Source of the DNA: Oscillospiraceae bacterium
Lineage (GTDB): Bacteria > Bacillota > Clostridia > Oscillospirales > Ruminococcaceae
Assembly (NCBI GenBank): GCA_020024285.1
Contig: JAHHTZ010000014.1
Coordinates: 1 to 12,051 of the forward strand
Length of the DNA: 12,051 nucleotides
Reading direction: 5' to 3'
This document shows positions 6,840 to 12,051 of this stretch, one piece after another. The notes under the pieces were generated by a model. That model did no database searches and was not told the DNA's origin. It saw only the letters and a list, made by a program, of their open reading frames with translations. The first letter of the stretch is position 1; the number at the start of each line of letters is the position of its first letter. The position numbers and the translations under genes are program-made.

Positions 6840-7328
6840 ATGGCAGCAGCAAAGCTCTCCACCCTGTGCTACATCGAGCAAAACGGCGCGTATCTGATGA
6901 TGCACCGAACCAAAAAGGAGCACGACGACAATCACGACAAATGGATCGGACCGGGCGGAAAATTCGAGGACGGCGAAAGCCCCGAGGACTGCGTGTGCCG
7001 CGAGGTGCTGGAGGAAACGGGGCTGACGCTTTGCTCCTATCGTTTTCGCGGGATCGTCACCTTTGTTTCGGACGTCTGCCCCACCGAGTATATGCATCTG
7101 TTTACGGCGGACGGCTTCACCGGCACGATGACCGACTGCGACGAGGGCGAGCTTGCATGGATCGACAAGGAGCGCCTGCTCTCCCTGACGCTCTGGGAGG
7201 GGGACCGGATCTTCCTGCGGCTGCTCGACGAGGAGATCCCCTTTTTCTCCCTGAAGCTGCGGTATGAGGGCGATGCCCTCAAGGAGGCGGTGCTCAATGG
7301 GGAGAGGATGACCCTATCGGGGGATTGA
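6840..7328 (+). CDS. Nudix hydrolase, MutT/8-oxo-dGTP diphosphatase type
   Basis: A 162-aa Nudix enzyme. The complete Nudix box runs from Gly40 to Leu62: G40-x5-E46-x7-R54-E55-V56-x-E58-E59-x-G61-L62, preceded by the usual W-I-G-P-G-G-K. These glutamates bind the metal that activates water for attack on a nucleoside diphosphate linkage. The pattern C-Y-I-E-Q-N-G-A-Y-L-M-M-H-R near the N-terminus and V-T-F-V-S-D in the middle resemble the 8-oxo-dGTP diphosphatases of Firmicutes, which clean oxidised nucleotides from the pool. The substrate is inferred; other dNTPs or NDP-sugars cannot be excluded. GGAGG lies about 10 bases before the ATG. It stands alone, divergent from the pot operon, and ends in a T-run without a strong hairpin. 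Confidence 0.88.
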   Translation: MAAAKLSTLCYIEQNGAYLMMHRTKKEHDDNHDKWIGPGGKFEDGESPEDCVCREVLEETGLTLCSYRFRGIVTFVSDVCPTEYMHLFTADGFTGTMTDCDEGELAWIDKERLLSLTLWEGDRIFLRLLDEEIPFFSLKLRYEGDALKEAVLNGERMTLSGD

Positions 7329-7340
7329 TTTTTTTCCTGT

Positions 7341-7487
7341 CGATATTTTTATAGTTTGTGCGTGGGGGCGGGGGGTTCTGCTCAATCGCAGGTTTTCATT
7401 AGCGATATTTGAAGGTTTATGCGTATAGTTTGGCGGCTTCTGTTTAATCGCGGTTTTTAACTCTCTATATCTGATAATTTCTGCAAT
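7341..7487 (+). repeat. Tandem 62-bp units left of copy B
   Basis: CGATATTTTTATAG (7341), CGATATTTGAAGG (7403) and CTATATCTGATAA (7465) start three units exactly 62 bases apart. The third is cut short by the copy B border. The first two share GTTTRTGCGT and a TTCTG-Y-T-YAATCGC-R-GTTTT end. They match the units beside copies A and C. Confidence 0.75.
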
Positions 7488-7935
7488 CTTTCGCTTTCAT
7501 AACCTGTATTTCATCGCACCTTGTGCGATAAGCGACCATATTCTTTGTATGGACAAAGAATATGGAAAGAAAACCATCTAAGAGAGGGCTTTGCCCTCCC
7601 TTAGCAATCCCTCCCTTAGCTATCGAAGCATCTACTTTCAGACAGCTTTGATGCTCAGTAACGTCCCTGCACAGCAGAGCTGAGAGCTTTTTTTCTTGGG
7701 CGAACTCCTTCTTCCACCAATATCGTACAGACTTGCTCACAATGTCGCCTGTTTTAGTTTTTTATACTGCTTTCGTACAGCGTGGACAAGCTGACGGAGG
7801 GGACACTGCTTAGAGGTCAGCACGATATTGGTGGACGCACAAGCCTACGCAATAGGGGGTTTTCGAGCATCGGAGTGGTGCCGTTACTAAGCGAAAAGGT
7901 AGGGTAAAGCACAGGTTTGGTGCTAAGGGGGGTAC

Positions 7936-7960
7936 ATAGTTCGCGCTTTGCGCGAACTAT
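7936..7960. repeat. 25-bp palindrome inside copy B, first
   Basis: ATAGTTCGCGC, loop TTT, perfect inverse. In copies A and C the same place reads GGGGGGTTATCTAAG, so the palindrome has replaced the TTATC and the outer base of the next stem. Confidence 0.8.
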
Positions 7961-8022
7961 TAGGGGGGCAGCGCCCGCCCTTAGATGAGTTTCTTCCCCC
8001 ATTCTTTACTCATCTCAAAGTT

Positions 8023-8046
8023 ATAGTTCGCGCAGGCGCGAACTAT
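8023..8046. repeat. 24-bp palindrome inside copy B, second
   Basis: ATAGTTCGCGC with an AG centre, then the perfect inverse. It sits in the right strand of the CCCCATTCTTT/AAAGAATGGGG hairpin, which is intact in copies A and C and broken here. Confidence 0.8.
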
Positions 8047-8165
8047 CAGGGGTCGCTCTTCGCAGGAACTGCGATAAGATGCAAAGTAGTCAGGCGAAAT
8101 CTCGCAGAAACTGCCGTCCATAGACAATCAAAAAAATAAAAAACAAAGAAAAGGAGCCTTCTACT

Positions 8166-8648
8166 ATGAGTATGATCGGAAACTATCTCTCCCTCCCGGA
8201 CAAAGAACTCCGCGCGATTTTAAGCGGCGGGGAAAGCATCCTCGATTTCGAGGAACGCTCCCCCGAAAACACCCTCGACATCGACAAGAGCTGGCAGGCG
8301 ATCCTCTACCTCCTGTGCGATGACATTGCCGACGGCGAACCTCCGATGGGGTACGTCGTGCCGATGATGGAGGAAAATGCAATCGAATCCGAGCAGGACT
8401 TCATGGCGTTCTACCTCACCGCCGCCCAGGTGCAGGAGGCAAACGACTATCTCGAAGCCCTCACCGAAGAGGAAATCTTAGAAAAATACGATTTTGAAGC
8501 CATGAAGGAGGACGAAGTCTACCCCATATGGGACGACGACGAAGCGGACGCATTTTTTGAATACATCCATCCCTACCTACTGGACCTTCGGGAATTTTAC
8601 AAAAATGCAGCCGACAAAAACCATTCCGTCATTTTCTATGTGATGTAA
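8166..8648 (+). CDS. YfbM family protein (DUF1877)
   Basis: This 160-aa acidic cytoplasmic protein resembles the DUF1877 family represented by E. coli YfbM. Matching features are the M-S-M-I-G-x-Y start, the L-D-I-D-K-S-W-Q-A-I-L-Y-L-L helix (37-50), and the later L-E-K-Y-D-F-E-A-M-K-E-D-E-V-Y-P segment, like the family's K-R-L-N-E-M-E-I-Y-P. The biochemical role of the family is not known. AAGGAG lies 9-14 bases before the chosen ATG; a second ATG two codons later is possible. The gene follows repeat copy B by 65 bases, and I see no convincing promoter outside the repeat. It has no terminator of its own before the insertion sequence begins. Confidence 0.78.
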   Translation: MSMIGNYLSLPDKELRAILSGGESILDFEERSPENTLDIDKSWQAILYLLCDDIADGEPPMGYVVPMMEENAIESEQDFMAFYLTAAQVQEANDYLEALTEEEILEKYDFEAMKEDEVYPIWDDDEADAFFEYIHPYLLDLREFYKNAADKNHSVIFYVM

Positions 8649-8771
8649 GGACGCGATCAAAACCACCCGTTGAACGGGTGGTTTGAACAGACCCTATAAG
8701 GGTCTATCTCTTGTGGTTGCCCCCTTAAGGGGGCACTGAATTGATTTGACAATCACACTTTTATCTCTGGC

Positions 8772-8798
8772 AGCCCCCTGCTCGGGGGCTTTATTTTT
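8772..8798 (+). terminator. Plus-strand terminator inside the IS, facing tnpA
   Basis: AGCCCCC-TGCTC-GGGGGCT (8772-8790) is followed by TTATTTTT on the plus strand. It would stop transcripts coming from the yfbM-like gene before they run antisense through tnpA. On the minus strand it lacks a T-run but could still protect the tnpA 3' end. Confidence 0.7.
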
Positions 8799-8800
8799 GC

Positions 8801-9265
8801 CTACTGACTCTTGCTACCCGTAAACGGGTCTATATATTCTTTTAAGCTTAACTGGTCATTCATGATATCATCTTTTAGCTGGTTATTGATATATTCCCGT
8901 ATCACTGTTTCATACTTCCCTACAGTATCAACATAATATCCTCTGCACCAAAAATGACGATTCCCATATTTATATTTCAAGTTCGCATGTCGATCGAATA
9001 TCATCAAACTACTTTTACTTTTTAAGTAACCCATAAATTGAGCTACACTTAAATGCGGTGGGATGCTTACCAACATATGGATATGATCTTTACAGCATTC
9101 TGCTGCTATAATCTCCACCCCCTTTCTTTCACTCAATTCTCTTAATATCTTTCCAATGTCTGCTTTTAATTTTCCATATATTTCTTGTCTTCGATATTTG
9201 GGTGCAAACACAATATGATATTTGCATCTCCAACTGCTATGTGATAAACTATTTATGTCTTTCAT
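8801..9265 (-). CDS. tnpA: IS200/IS605-family Y1 transposase TnpA
   Basis: A 154-aa HUH single-strand transposase, complete. The metal-binding pair is H61-I-H63 within C-K-D-H-I-H-M-L-V. The nucleophile that links to DNA is Tyr125 in I-R-E-Y-I-N-N-Q. The N-terminal strand W-R-C-K-Y-H-I-V-F-A-P-K-Y-R-R (12-26) is typical of the IS200 group. It acts as a dimer that cuts and rejoins single-stranded ends recognised as hairpins. I prefer the ATG at 9265, with AGGAGGTC about 5 bases ahead; an in-frame ATG at 9304 would add 13 unmatched residues. Base composition is lower in GC than the neighbouring genes, consistent with transfer. No frameshift or missing key residue, so it may be active. Confidence 0.93.
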   Translation of the reverse strand: MKDINSLSHSSWRCKYHIVFAPKYRRQEIYGKLKADIGKILRELSERKGVEIIAAECCKDHIHMLVSIPPHLSVAQFMGYLKSKSSLMIFDRHANLKYKYGNRHFWCRGYYVDTVGKYETVIREYINNQLKDDIMNDQLSLKEYIDPFTGSKSQ

Positions 9266-9313
9266 GACATGACCTCCTGTGTTCTTTAGTTGTGTGGTCG
9301 CCAAACCACTTCT

Positions 9314-9322
9314 ATTTTAACA
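9314..9322 (-). promoter_or_regulatory. Possible weak tnpA promoter
   Basis: On the minus strand TGT-TAAAAT forms an extended -10 with a poor -35. A small hairpin GTGGT/ACCAC lies between it and the ribosome site, which may lower expression as is usual for IS200 elements. Confidence 0.4.
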
Positions 9323-9405
9323 CAGTAGGTCTTTTTTTCACTATAAGTATTTTTCATTGACCCCCAGTTGAACTGGGGGTTTTATCATGCCTATTCGGCG
9401 CCAAT

Positions 9406-9440
9406 AAAACGGAGTGTATCGATCTGATACACTCCGTTTT
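9406..9440 (-). terminator. Intrinsic terminator of pepV
   Basis: AAAACGGAGTGTATC (9406-9420) pairs perfectly with 9426-9440 around a GATCT loop. The minus strand ends in TTTTATT, so it stops pepV transcripts. The plus strand also ends in TTTTGTTTTGTTT, so it works both ways. Confidence 0.9.
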
Positions 9441-9491
9441 GTTTTGTTTCATATATCACGATGCCGACGGGGAACATCCCTCAAAGAGCAC

Positions 9492-10895
9492 CTACAGCTT
9501 CAGCTCGTTGAGGTTGAGCAGAGCGCGGATGTAGATTTTTACTGCCTTCATCATGCCCTCGATCTCGGTGCATTCGTCCGCCATGTGAACGCCGCCCTTG
9601 CCCTCGCCTGCCGGATTCACCATATCTGCAAATTCCGGTCCGAACGCCACTGCATTCGGGAAGTTTCTTGCGTAGGTTCCGCCGCCGATGACCATCGGCT
9701 CGCTCATGTCGCCGGTCACGTCGCGGTATGCGCTCAGCAGTGCCTGCACCTCGGGCGTATCCACGCTGCGGTAGCTCGGCTTGCTGTCGCTCAGGACGCC
9801 GCCTGCTGCCCCGATGGAGAACAGGTGCCGATCAAGGCGTTCCTCCAGCTCCTCGCCCTTTGCAGTAACAGGGTAGCGGATGTTGTAGTTGAGGACGAGC
9901 TGGTCGTTCTCGGTCGAAGCACAGCCGCTGATGTGGGTGATCTTTCCGGATGGCTCATCCTCGCAGTCGATGCCAAGTCCCTTGCCGTTGTAGTCGGTGA
10001 GGGTGGAAGCCGCAGCCGCACATGCTTTGCGCTCGCACAGGCTCAGGTAGGACGCTTCGGAAAGCAGGTGAAGCAGGAGGTAGATCGCATTGACAGAGCC
10101 CTCCGGCTTGGACGCATGGGAGCCCTTGCCCTTTGCGGTGATGCGGATGGTGCCGTCGGATTCTTCTACTTCAAATACGTTCGCGTCCAGTTCGCCCACA
10201 TCCTCGCGGGACACATCGTGCAGCACAACGCTTGCACGGTCTGCCACCATGTTGGAAACAAGACCACCGAAAAATTCCCCGATGGTTGCACCGTCGAGAG
10301 GGAAGCGCGCCTCTGCCGACATGATGCCCTTTTCCCCGTTGATGAGCGGAAAGTCCGCATCGGGGGTGAACATGAAGGTCGGCACTTTTTCTTCCTTGAG
10401 GATCACTTCCACGTCGCCCATGCCGCGCTCCTCGCTGCATCCGAGCATGAGGCGGTAGGTGTAGTTGAGGGGGATGTTATTGTCCTTGAGGAATTTGATG
10501 GCATACAGTCCCAGCACCGCAGGACCTTTGTCGTCTGCAACGCCTCTGCCGTAGATGTAGCCATCCTTGATGGTCATTTTGTACGGGTCCACGCTCCAGC
10601 CGTTGCCCTCAGGAACGACGTCGAGGTGTCCCATGATGGAAATTTCCTTCTCGGCAGTACCGATGGATGCAGAGCCTGCATAGTAGCCGTAGTTCTTGGT
10701 TGCAAAGCCCATGTTATCGCAAATTTCGAGTGCTTTGTCGAGTGCTTTTTTGCATCCCTCGCCAAACGGAGCCTCCTTGCCGCTGTCCACGCTGACGCTT
10801 CGGATCTCAATGAGCGAAGCAATATCATTCAGAATATTTTCTCTGTTCTCTGCCACGAAGGCATCGATTTTCTGCTGCATTTCGTTTGAAATCAT
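9492..10895 (-). CDS. pepV: M20-family dipeptidase, PepV-like
   Basis: A 467-aa di-zinc peptidase, matching the usual PepV length. The enzyme removes the N-terminal residue of dipeptides in the cytoplasm, completing peptide utilisation. Metal and catalytic residues are visible: H90-x-D92 in M-G-H-L-D-V-V-P, Asp121 in G-R-G-V-A-D-D-K-G, the general base Glu155 with Glu156 in G-C-S-E-E-R-G-M-G-D, Asp179 in T-P-D-A-D-F-P, and His437 in G-G-V-H-M-A-D-E. The intervening dimerisation/lid domain is full length. GGAGGG lies about 8 bases before the ATG. It is monocistronic, with a promoter at 11024-11032 and terminator at 9406-9440. PepV and Sapep are the nearest relatives; other M20 dipeptidases (such as carnosinase-like ones) are possible. 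Confidence 0.92.
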   Translation of the reverse strand: MISNEMQQKIDAFVAENRENILNDIASLIEIRSVSVDSGKEAPFGEGCKKALDKALEICDNMGFATKNYGYYAGSASIGTAEKEISIMGHLDVVPEGNGWSVDPYKMTIKDGYIYGRGVADDKGPAVLGLYAIKFLKDNNIPLNYTYRLMLGCSEERGMGDVEVILKEEKVPTFMFTPDADFPLINGEKGIMSAEARFPLDGATIGEFFGGLVSNMVADRASVVLHDVSREDVGELDANVFEVEESDGTIRITAKGKGSHASKPEGSVNAIYLLLHLLSEASYLSLCERKACAAAASTLTDYNGKGLGIDCEDEPSGKITHISGCASTENDQLVLNYNIRYPVTAKGEELEERLDRHLFSIGAAGGVLSDSKPSYRSVDTPEVQALLSAYRDVTGDMSEPMVIGGGTYARNFPNAVAFGPEFADMVNPAGEGKGGVHMADECTEIEGMMKAVKIYIRALLNLNELKL

Positions 10896-11016
10896 GGGAA
10901 TCCCTCCATTGTAGAAATCAGGTTATTTTGTCTGCCAAAGCAGAGCATGACCCATGCTGTGCGGCGGGGATCGCGGTCCACCCTGGGAGGAAAATTCCGA
11001 TAGCCGCACTGCCTGT
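10896..11016 (-). promoter_or_regulatory. Structured 5' leader of pepV (about 120 nt)
   Basis: GTGCGGC (minus, from 11009) pairs with GCCGCAC (minus, ending 10959), enclosing about 37 bases that include GGGTGGACCGCG. A second hairpin GCATG-GGT-CATGC follows. No T-run follows the hairpins, so a transcription attenuator is unlikely; translational effects or no function are both possible. Confidence 0.35.
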
Positions 11017-11023
11017 TGTTGTT

Positions 11024-11032
11024 ATTATACCA
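11024..11032 (-). promoter_or_regulatory. Extended -10 promoter of pepV
   Basis: On the minus strand TGG-TATAAT (hexamer 11029-11024), within TGTGGTATAAT, identical over 11 bases to the proX promoter. The -35 region (CTTTCC-like) is poor. Transcription would begin near 11017. Confidence 0.7.
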
Positions 11033-11057
11033 CACCCCCCAGCGGAAGGAAAGAGAA

Positions 11058-11073
11058 TTTGCATGATTGCAAA
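11058..11073. promoter_or_regulatory. Palindrome between divergent promoters
   Basis: TTTGCA-TGAT-TGCAAA lies between the pepV promoter and the -35 of the Cys-rich gene, where a regulator could affect both. The site type is not recognised. Confidence 0.3.
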
Positions 11074-11080
11074 ACACTTT

Positions 11081-11108
11081 TTGCCTGTGCTGAATAGGAT
11101 GGTATGAG
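11081..11108 (+). promoter_or_regulatory. Possible promoter of the Cys-rich protein gene
   Basis: TTGCCT (11081-11086), 16 bases, then TGG-TATGAG (hexamer 11103-11108). The spacing is good but the -10 is a partial match. If the gene is used in sporulation, another sigma factor may be involved; I see no clear sigma-E, G or K consensus. Confidence 0.45.
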
Positions 11109-11158
11109 CGCTGATGGTTTTTCTGTTGTCGGCGCATCGAAAATAAGGAGGTCTTGTT

Positions 11159-11524
11159 ATGATTTACCACAATCCAAATCCGCCCTGCCAGGACAACGGG
11201 GATTTTTACTGCAAATACCCCTGCTGCCGTCCATGCTGCTGCATCCCCGTATGCTGCTGCCCGATGCATCCGTGGCCGAAGCCCTGCACCCCCTGCACCG
11301 TACAGGTGGGCACCACGACGACCGGTCTGCCGGGAACCGCTGCCATGGTGACGAACAGCGGCACCGAGACGAACGCCATCCTCGATTTCACCATCCCTGC
11401 CGGAGCATCGGGGCATTACTGCTCCCCTGCCGCCCCGGTAGCGAATGCCACCTCCGAGGATCTGCTGCAGCAGTTTAACCTCCTGCTTGCAAACCTGCGG
11501 GATGCCCAGCTGCTCCAACGGTAA
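11159..11524 (+). CDS. Small Cys-rich protein with collagen-like-protein connector motif
   Basis: A 121-aa protein with 13 cysteines, 12 of them in the first 46 residues (10, 18, 22-23, 26-28, 32-34, 43, 46; the last at 88), set among prolines. Residues 48-82 read V-Q-V-G-T-T-T-T-G-L-P-G-T-A-A-M-V-T-N-S-G-T then N-A-I-L-D-F-T-I-P-A-G. That is the connector motif regularly found beside G-x-y repeats in clostridial collagen-like and exosporium-type proteins; here the G-x-y repeats are absent. A C-terminal amphipathic helix (about 98-121, leucine-rich) could mediate assembly. There is no signal peptide, so placement in a spore layer or metal binding in the cytoplasm are both possible, and function is inferred. 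AAGGAGGTC lies 6-14 bases before the ATG. Confidence 0.75.
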   Translation: MIYHNPNPPCQDNGDFYCKYPCCRPCCCIPVCCCPMHPWPKPCTPCTVQVGTTTTGLPGTAAMVTNSGTETNAILDFTIPAGASGHYCSPAAPVANATSEDLLQQFNLLLANLRDAQLLQR

Positions 11525-11527
11525 CTG

Positions 11528-11789
11528 ACACTTCACGCAAAGCGTGAAGTGTAACGAGGATGACACCTTGTGTCATTCTCGTGCTTGATTTGATGGCTTG
11601 TGCTGGCGTTTCATGCTGACATGTGAAGTGTAACGAGGATGCCGTAAACCGGCATCCTCGGCTTGGTTTGATGGCTTCTGCTGAAGCGGTAGTTTTGTTA
11701 GCGATATTTGATGGTTTGTACGCAGGATTTGAAGGCTTCTGCTGAAACGGGGGTTTTTTTATTAGCGATATTTGGTAGTTTTCTTCAAT
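11528..11789 (+). repeat. Hairpin cluster and tandem units leading into copy C
   Basis: Three hairpins begin just after the Cys-rich gene: ACACTTCACGC-AAA-inverse (11528-11552), CGAGGATGACAC with a CTT loop (11555-11581) and CGAGGATGCCG with its inverse (11634-11660). A 19-bp direct repeat, GTGAAGTGTAACGAGGATG, occurs at 11544-11562 and 11623-11641 (79 bases apart). After each hairpin comes TTG-R-TTTGATGGCTT-S-TGCTG. Units starting CGATATTTG follow at 11702 and 11766 and run into the copy C border. The first hairpin may also end the Cys-rich gene transcript, although no T-run follows. No gene is visible. Confidence 0.75.
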
Positions 11790-12051
11790 ATTTCGCTTTC
11801 ACAATCTTACCGCATCGCAGTTCCTGCGAAGAGCGACCCCATTCTTTGGATGAGCAAAGAATGGGGGAAGAAACTCATCTAAGGGCGGGCGCTGCCCCCC
11901 TTAGATAACCCCCCTTAGCACCAAGCCTGTGCTTTACCTTGCTTTTTCGCTTGGTAACGGTGCTTCTCCTATGGTCGATAACCCCCTATTGCGTGGACTT
12001 GTGCGTCCACCAATATCGTGAAAACTTGAAAATGCTGTCGCCTCCGTAAGT
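11790..12051. repeat. Large two-armed repeat, copy C (one arm, cut by window end)
   Basis: It starts with ATTTCGCTTTCA (11790-11801) and is the right arm of copy A on the opposite strand. Three blocks are identical to copy A: 11790-11829 with 2275-2314 (40 bp), 11856-11917 with 2187-2248 (62 bp), and 11998-12051 with 2054-2107 (54 bp, to the window end). The segment between the last two follows copy B instead. All hairpins of the arm are intact. The other arm, if present, lies outside the window. Confidence 0.88.

Larger units (their letters stand above)
7488..8100. repeat. Large two-armed stem-loop repeat, copy B (about 613 bp)
   Basis: Same orientation as copy A. The left border TTTCGCTTTCA (7489-7499) is well kept; the right border is reduced to GCGAAAT (8094-8100). 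The left arm holds TCGCAC/GTGCGA (7514-7528), a perfect 13-bp CCATATTCTTTGT hairpin (7536-7565) and the CTAAG-stem at 7578-7604. The right arm has the G-rich/C-rich CTTAG stem near 7963-7984 and CGCAG/CTGCG near 8061-8073. The extra length relative to copy A is largely explained by two inserted palindromes. The centre differs from copy A but matches copy C (GGGGGTT, then GTTACTAAGCGAAAA). No conserved frame is present. Confidence 0.85.
8656..9390 (-). mobile_element. IS200-type insertion sequence (IS200/IS605 family, tnpA only)
   Basis: A single Y1 transposase gene lies between two subterminal hairpins with the same apical loop. The right-end hairpin is AAACCACCCG-TTGAA-CGGGTGGTTT (8660-8684). 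The left-end hairpin is ACCCCCAG-TTGAA-CTGGGGGT (9360-9380). There are no terminal inverted repeats and no obvious target duplication, as expected for this single-strand 'peel and paste' family. Two further hairpins (8689-8705 and 8718-8735) sit between the right end and tnpA. No tnpB is present. Exact tips cannot be fixed without an empty site, so the ends are approximate to some ten bases. It lies in the space between the yfbM-like gene and the pepV terminator. Confidence 0.8.

Noticed and set aside
1742..8100. Diversity-generating retroelement template/variable repeats
   Set aside because: No reverse transcriptase, no adenine-biased differences, and the repeats lie outside genes.
8801..9304. 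Upstream start for tnpA at 9304
   Set aside because: The extra 13 residues do not resemble IS200 TnpA N-termini, and the AGGAGGTC ribosome site lies downstream of that ATG, next to the one at 9265.
9414..10889. A 491-codon open frame on the strand opposite pepV, and similar long frames opposite the pot genes (such as 2336-3226, 3839-4705, 4570-5529, 5439-6542)
   Set aside because: They lie fully over genes with intact motifs, their products are rich in His, Arg and Val with no recognisable domain, and they reflect GC-rich codon use leaving few stops on the other strand.
10950..10990. T-box riboswitch suggested by GGGTGGACCGCG in the pepV leader
   Set aside because: The invariant bulge TGGNACC lacks one base, the mapped promoter leaves far too little room for Stem I, and no terminator with a T-run follows.
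11544..11789. Integron attC array or CRISPR array suggested by repeated 60-80-bp units
   Set aside because: No GTTRRRY-type core sites, no integrase, and no short identical repeats with unique spacers or cas genes; the whole units are similar to each other.
1..12051. tRNA, rRNA or other known RNA genes
   Set aside because: I looked for T-loop (GTTCRA) contexts with paired acceptor ends and for rRNA signatures on both strands and saw none.

Overview
The window reads as chromosomal DNA of an anaerobic Gram-positive bacterium of the class Clostridia, probably near the Oscillospiraceae/Ruminococcaceae. The grounds are strong AGGAGG-type ribosome sites, tight operons, a clostridial-type potABCD operon, a PepV-type dipeptidase, a prolyl-tRNA editing protein, and a small protein with the connector motif of clostridial collagen-like surface proteins. 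Genes are fairly GC-rich, while the spaces between them are richer in A+T and in repeats. The genus assignment is inference.

Layout. 1-1092: a promoter, prolyl-tRNA deacylase and an unrecognised 154-aa protein, closed by a bidirectional terminator. 1091-1584 (minus): a four-helix membrane protein with its own promoter. 1620-2463: a large non-coding repeat (copy A) with stem-loop flanks. 2454-6568 (minus): a polyamine ABC transporter operon potA-potB-potC-potD with promoter and terminator. 6778-7328: a Nudix hydrolase. 7341-8100: tandem units and repeat copy B. 8166-8648: a YfbM/DUF1877 protein. About 8656-9390: an IS200-type insertion sequence with one Y1 transposase. 9406-11032 (minus): PepV-like M20 dipeptidase with terminator and promoter. 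11081-11524: a Cys-rich protein with a collagen-like-protein connector motif. 11528-12051: hairpins, tandem units and repeat copy C, cut by the window end.

The genes are ordinary housekeeping and uptake functions: polyamine import, peptide hydrolysis, tRNA proofreading and nucleotide clean-up. The striking content is between them. Three copies of one repeat family occur in 12 kb. Each complete copy (about 570-610 bp) consists of two inverted, diverged modules of roughly 260 bp, and each module is a chain of stem-loops bounded by ATTTCGCTTTCA-like ends. Stems at the same place in different arms differ in sequence yet still pair. A 25-bp palindrome (stem ATAGTTCGCGC) is inserted at three different sites in the copies. 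The outer flanks hold tandem units of about 60-80 bp and further hairpins. I do not recognise the family, see no conserved reading frame in it, and consider it the best candidate here for something undescribed.
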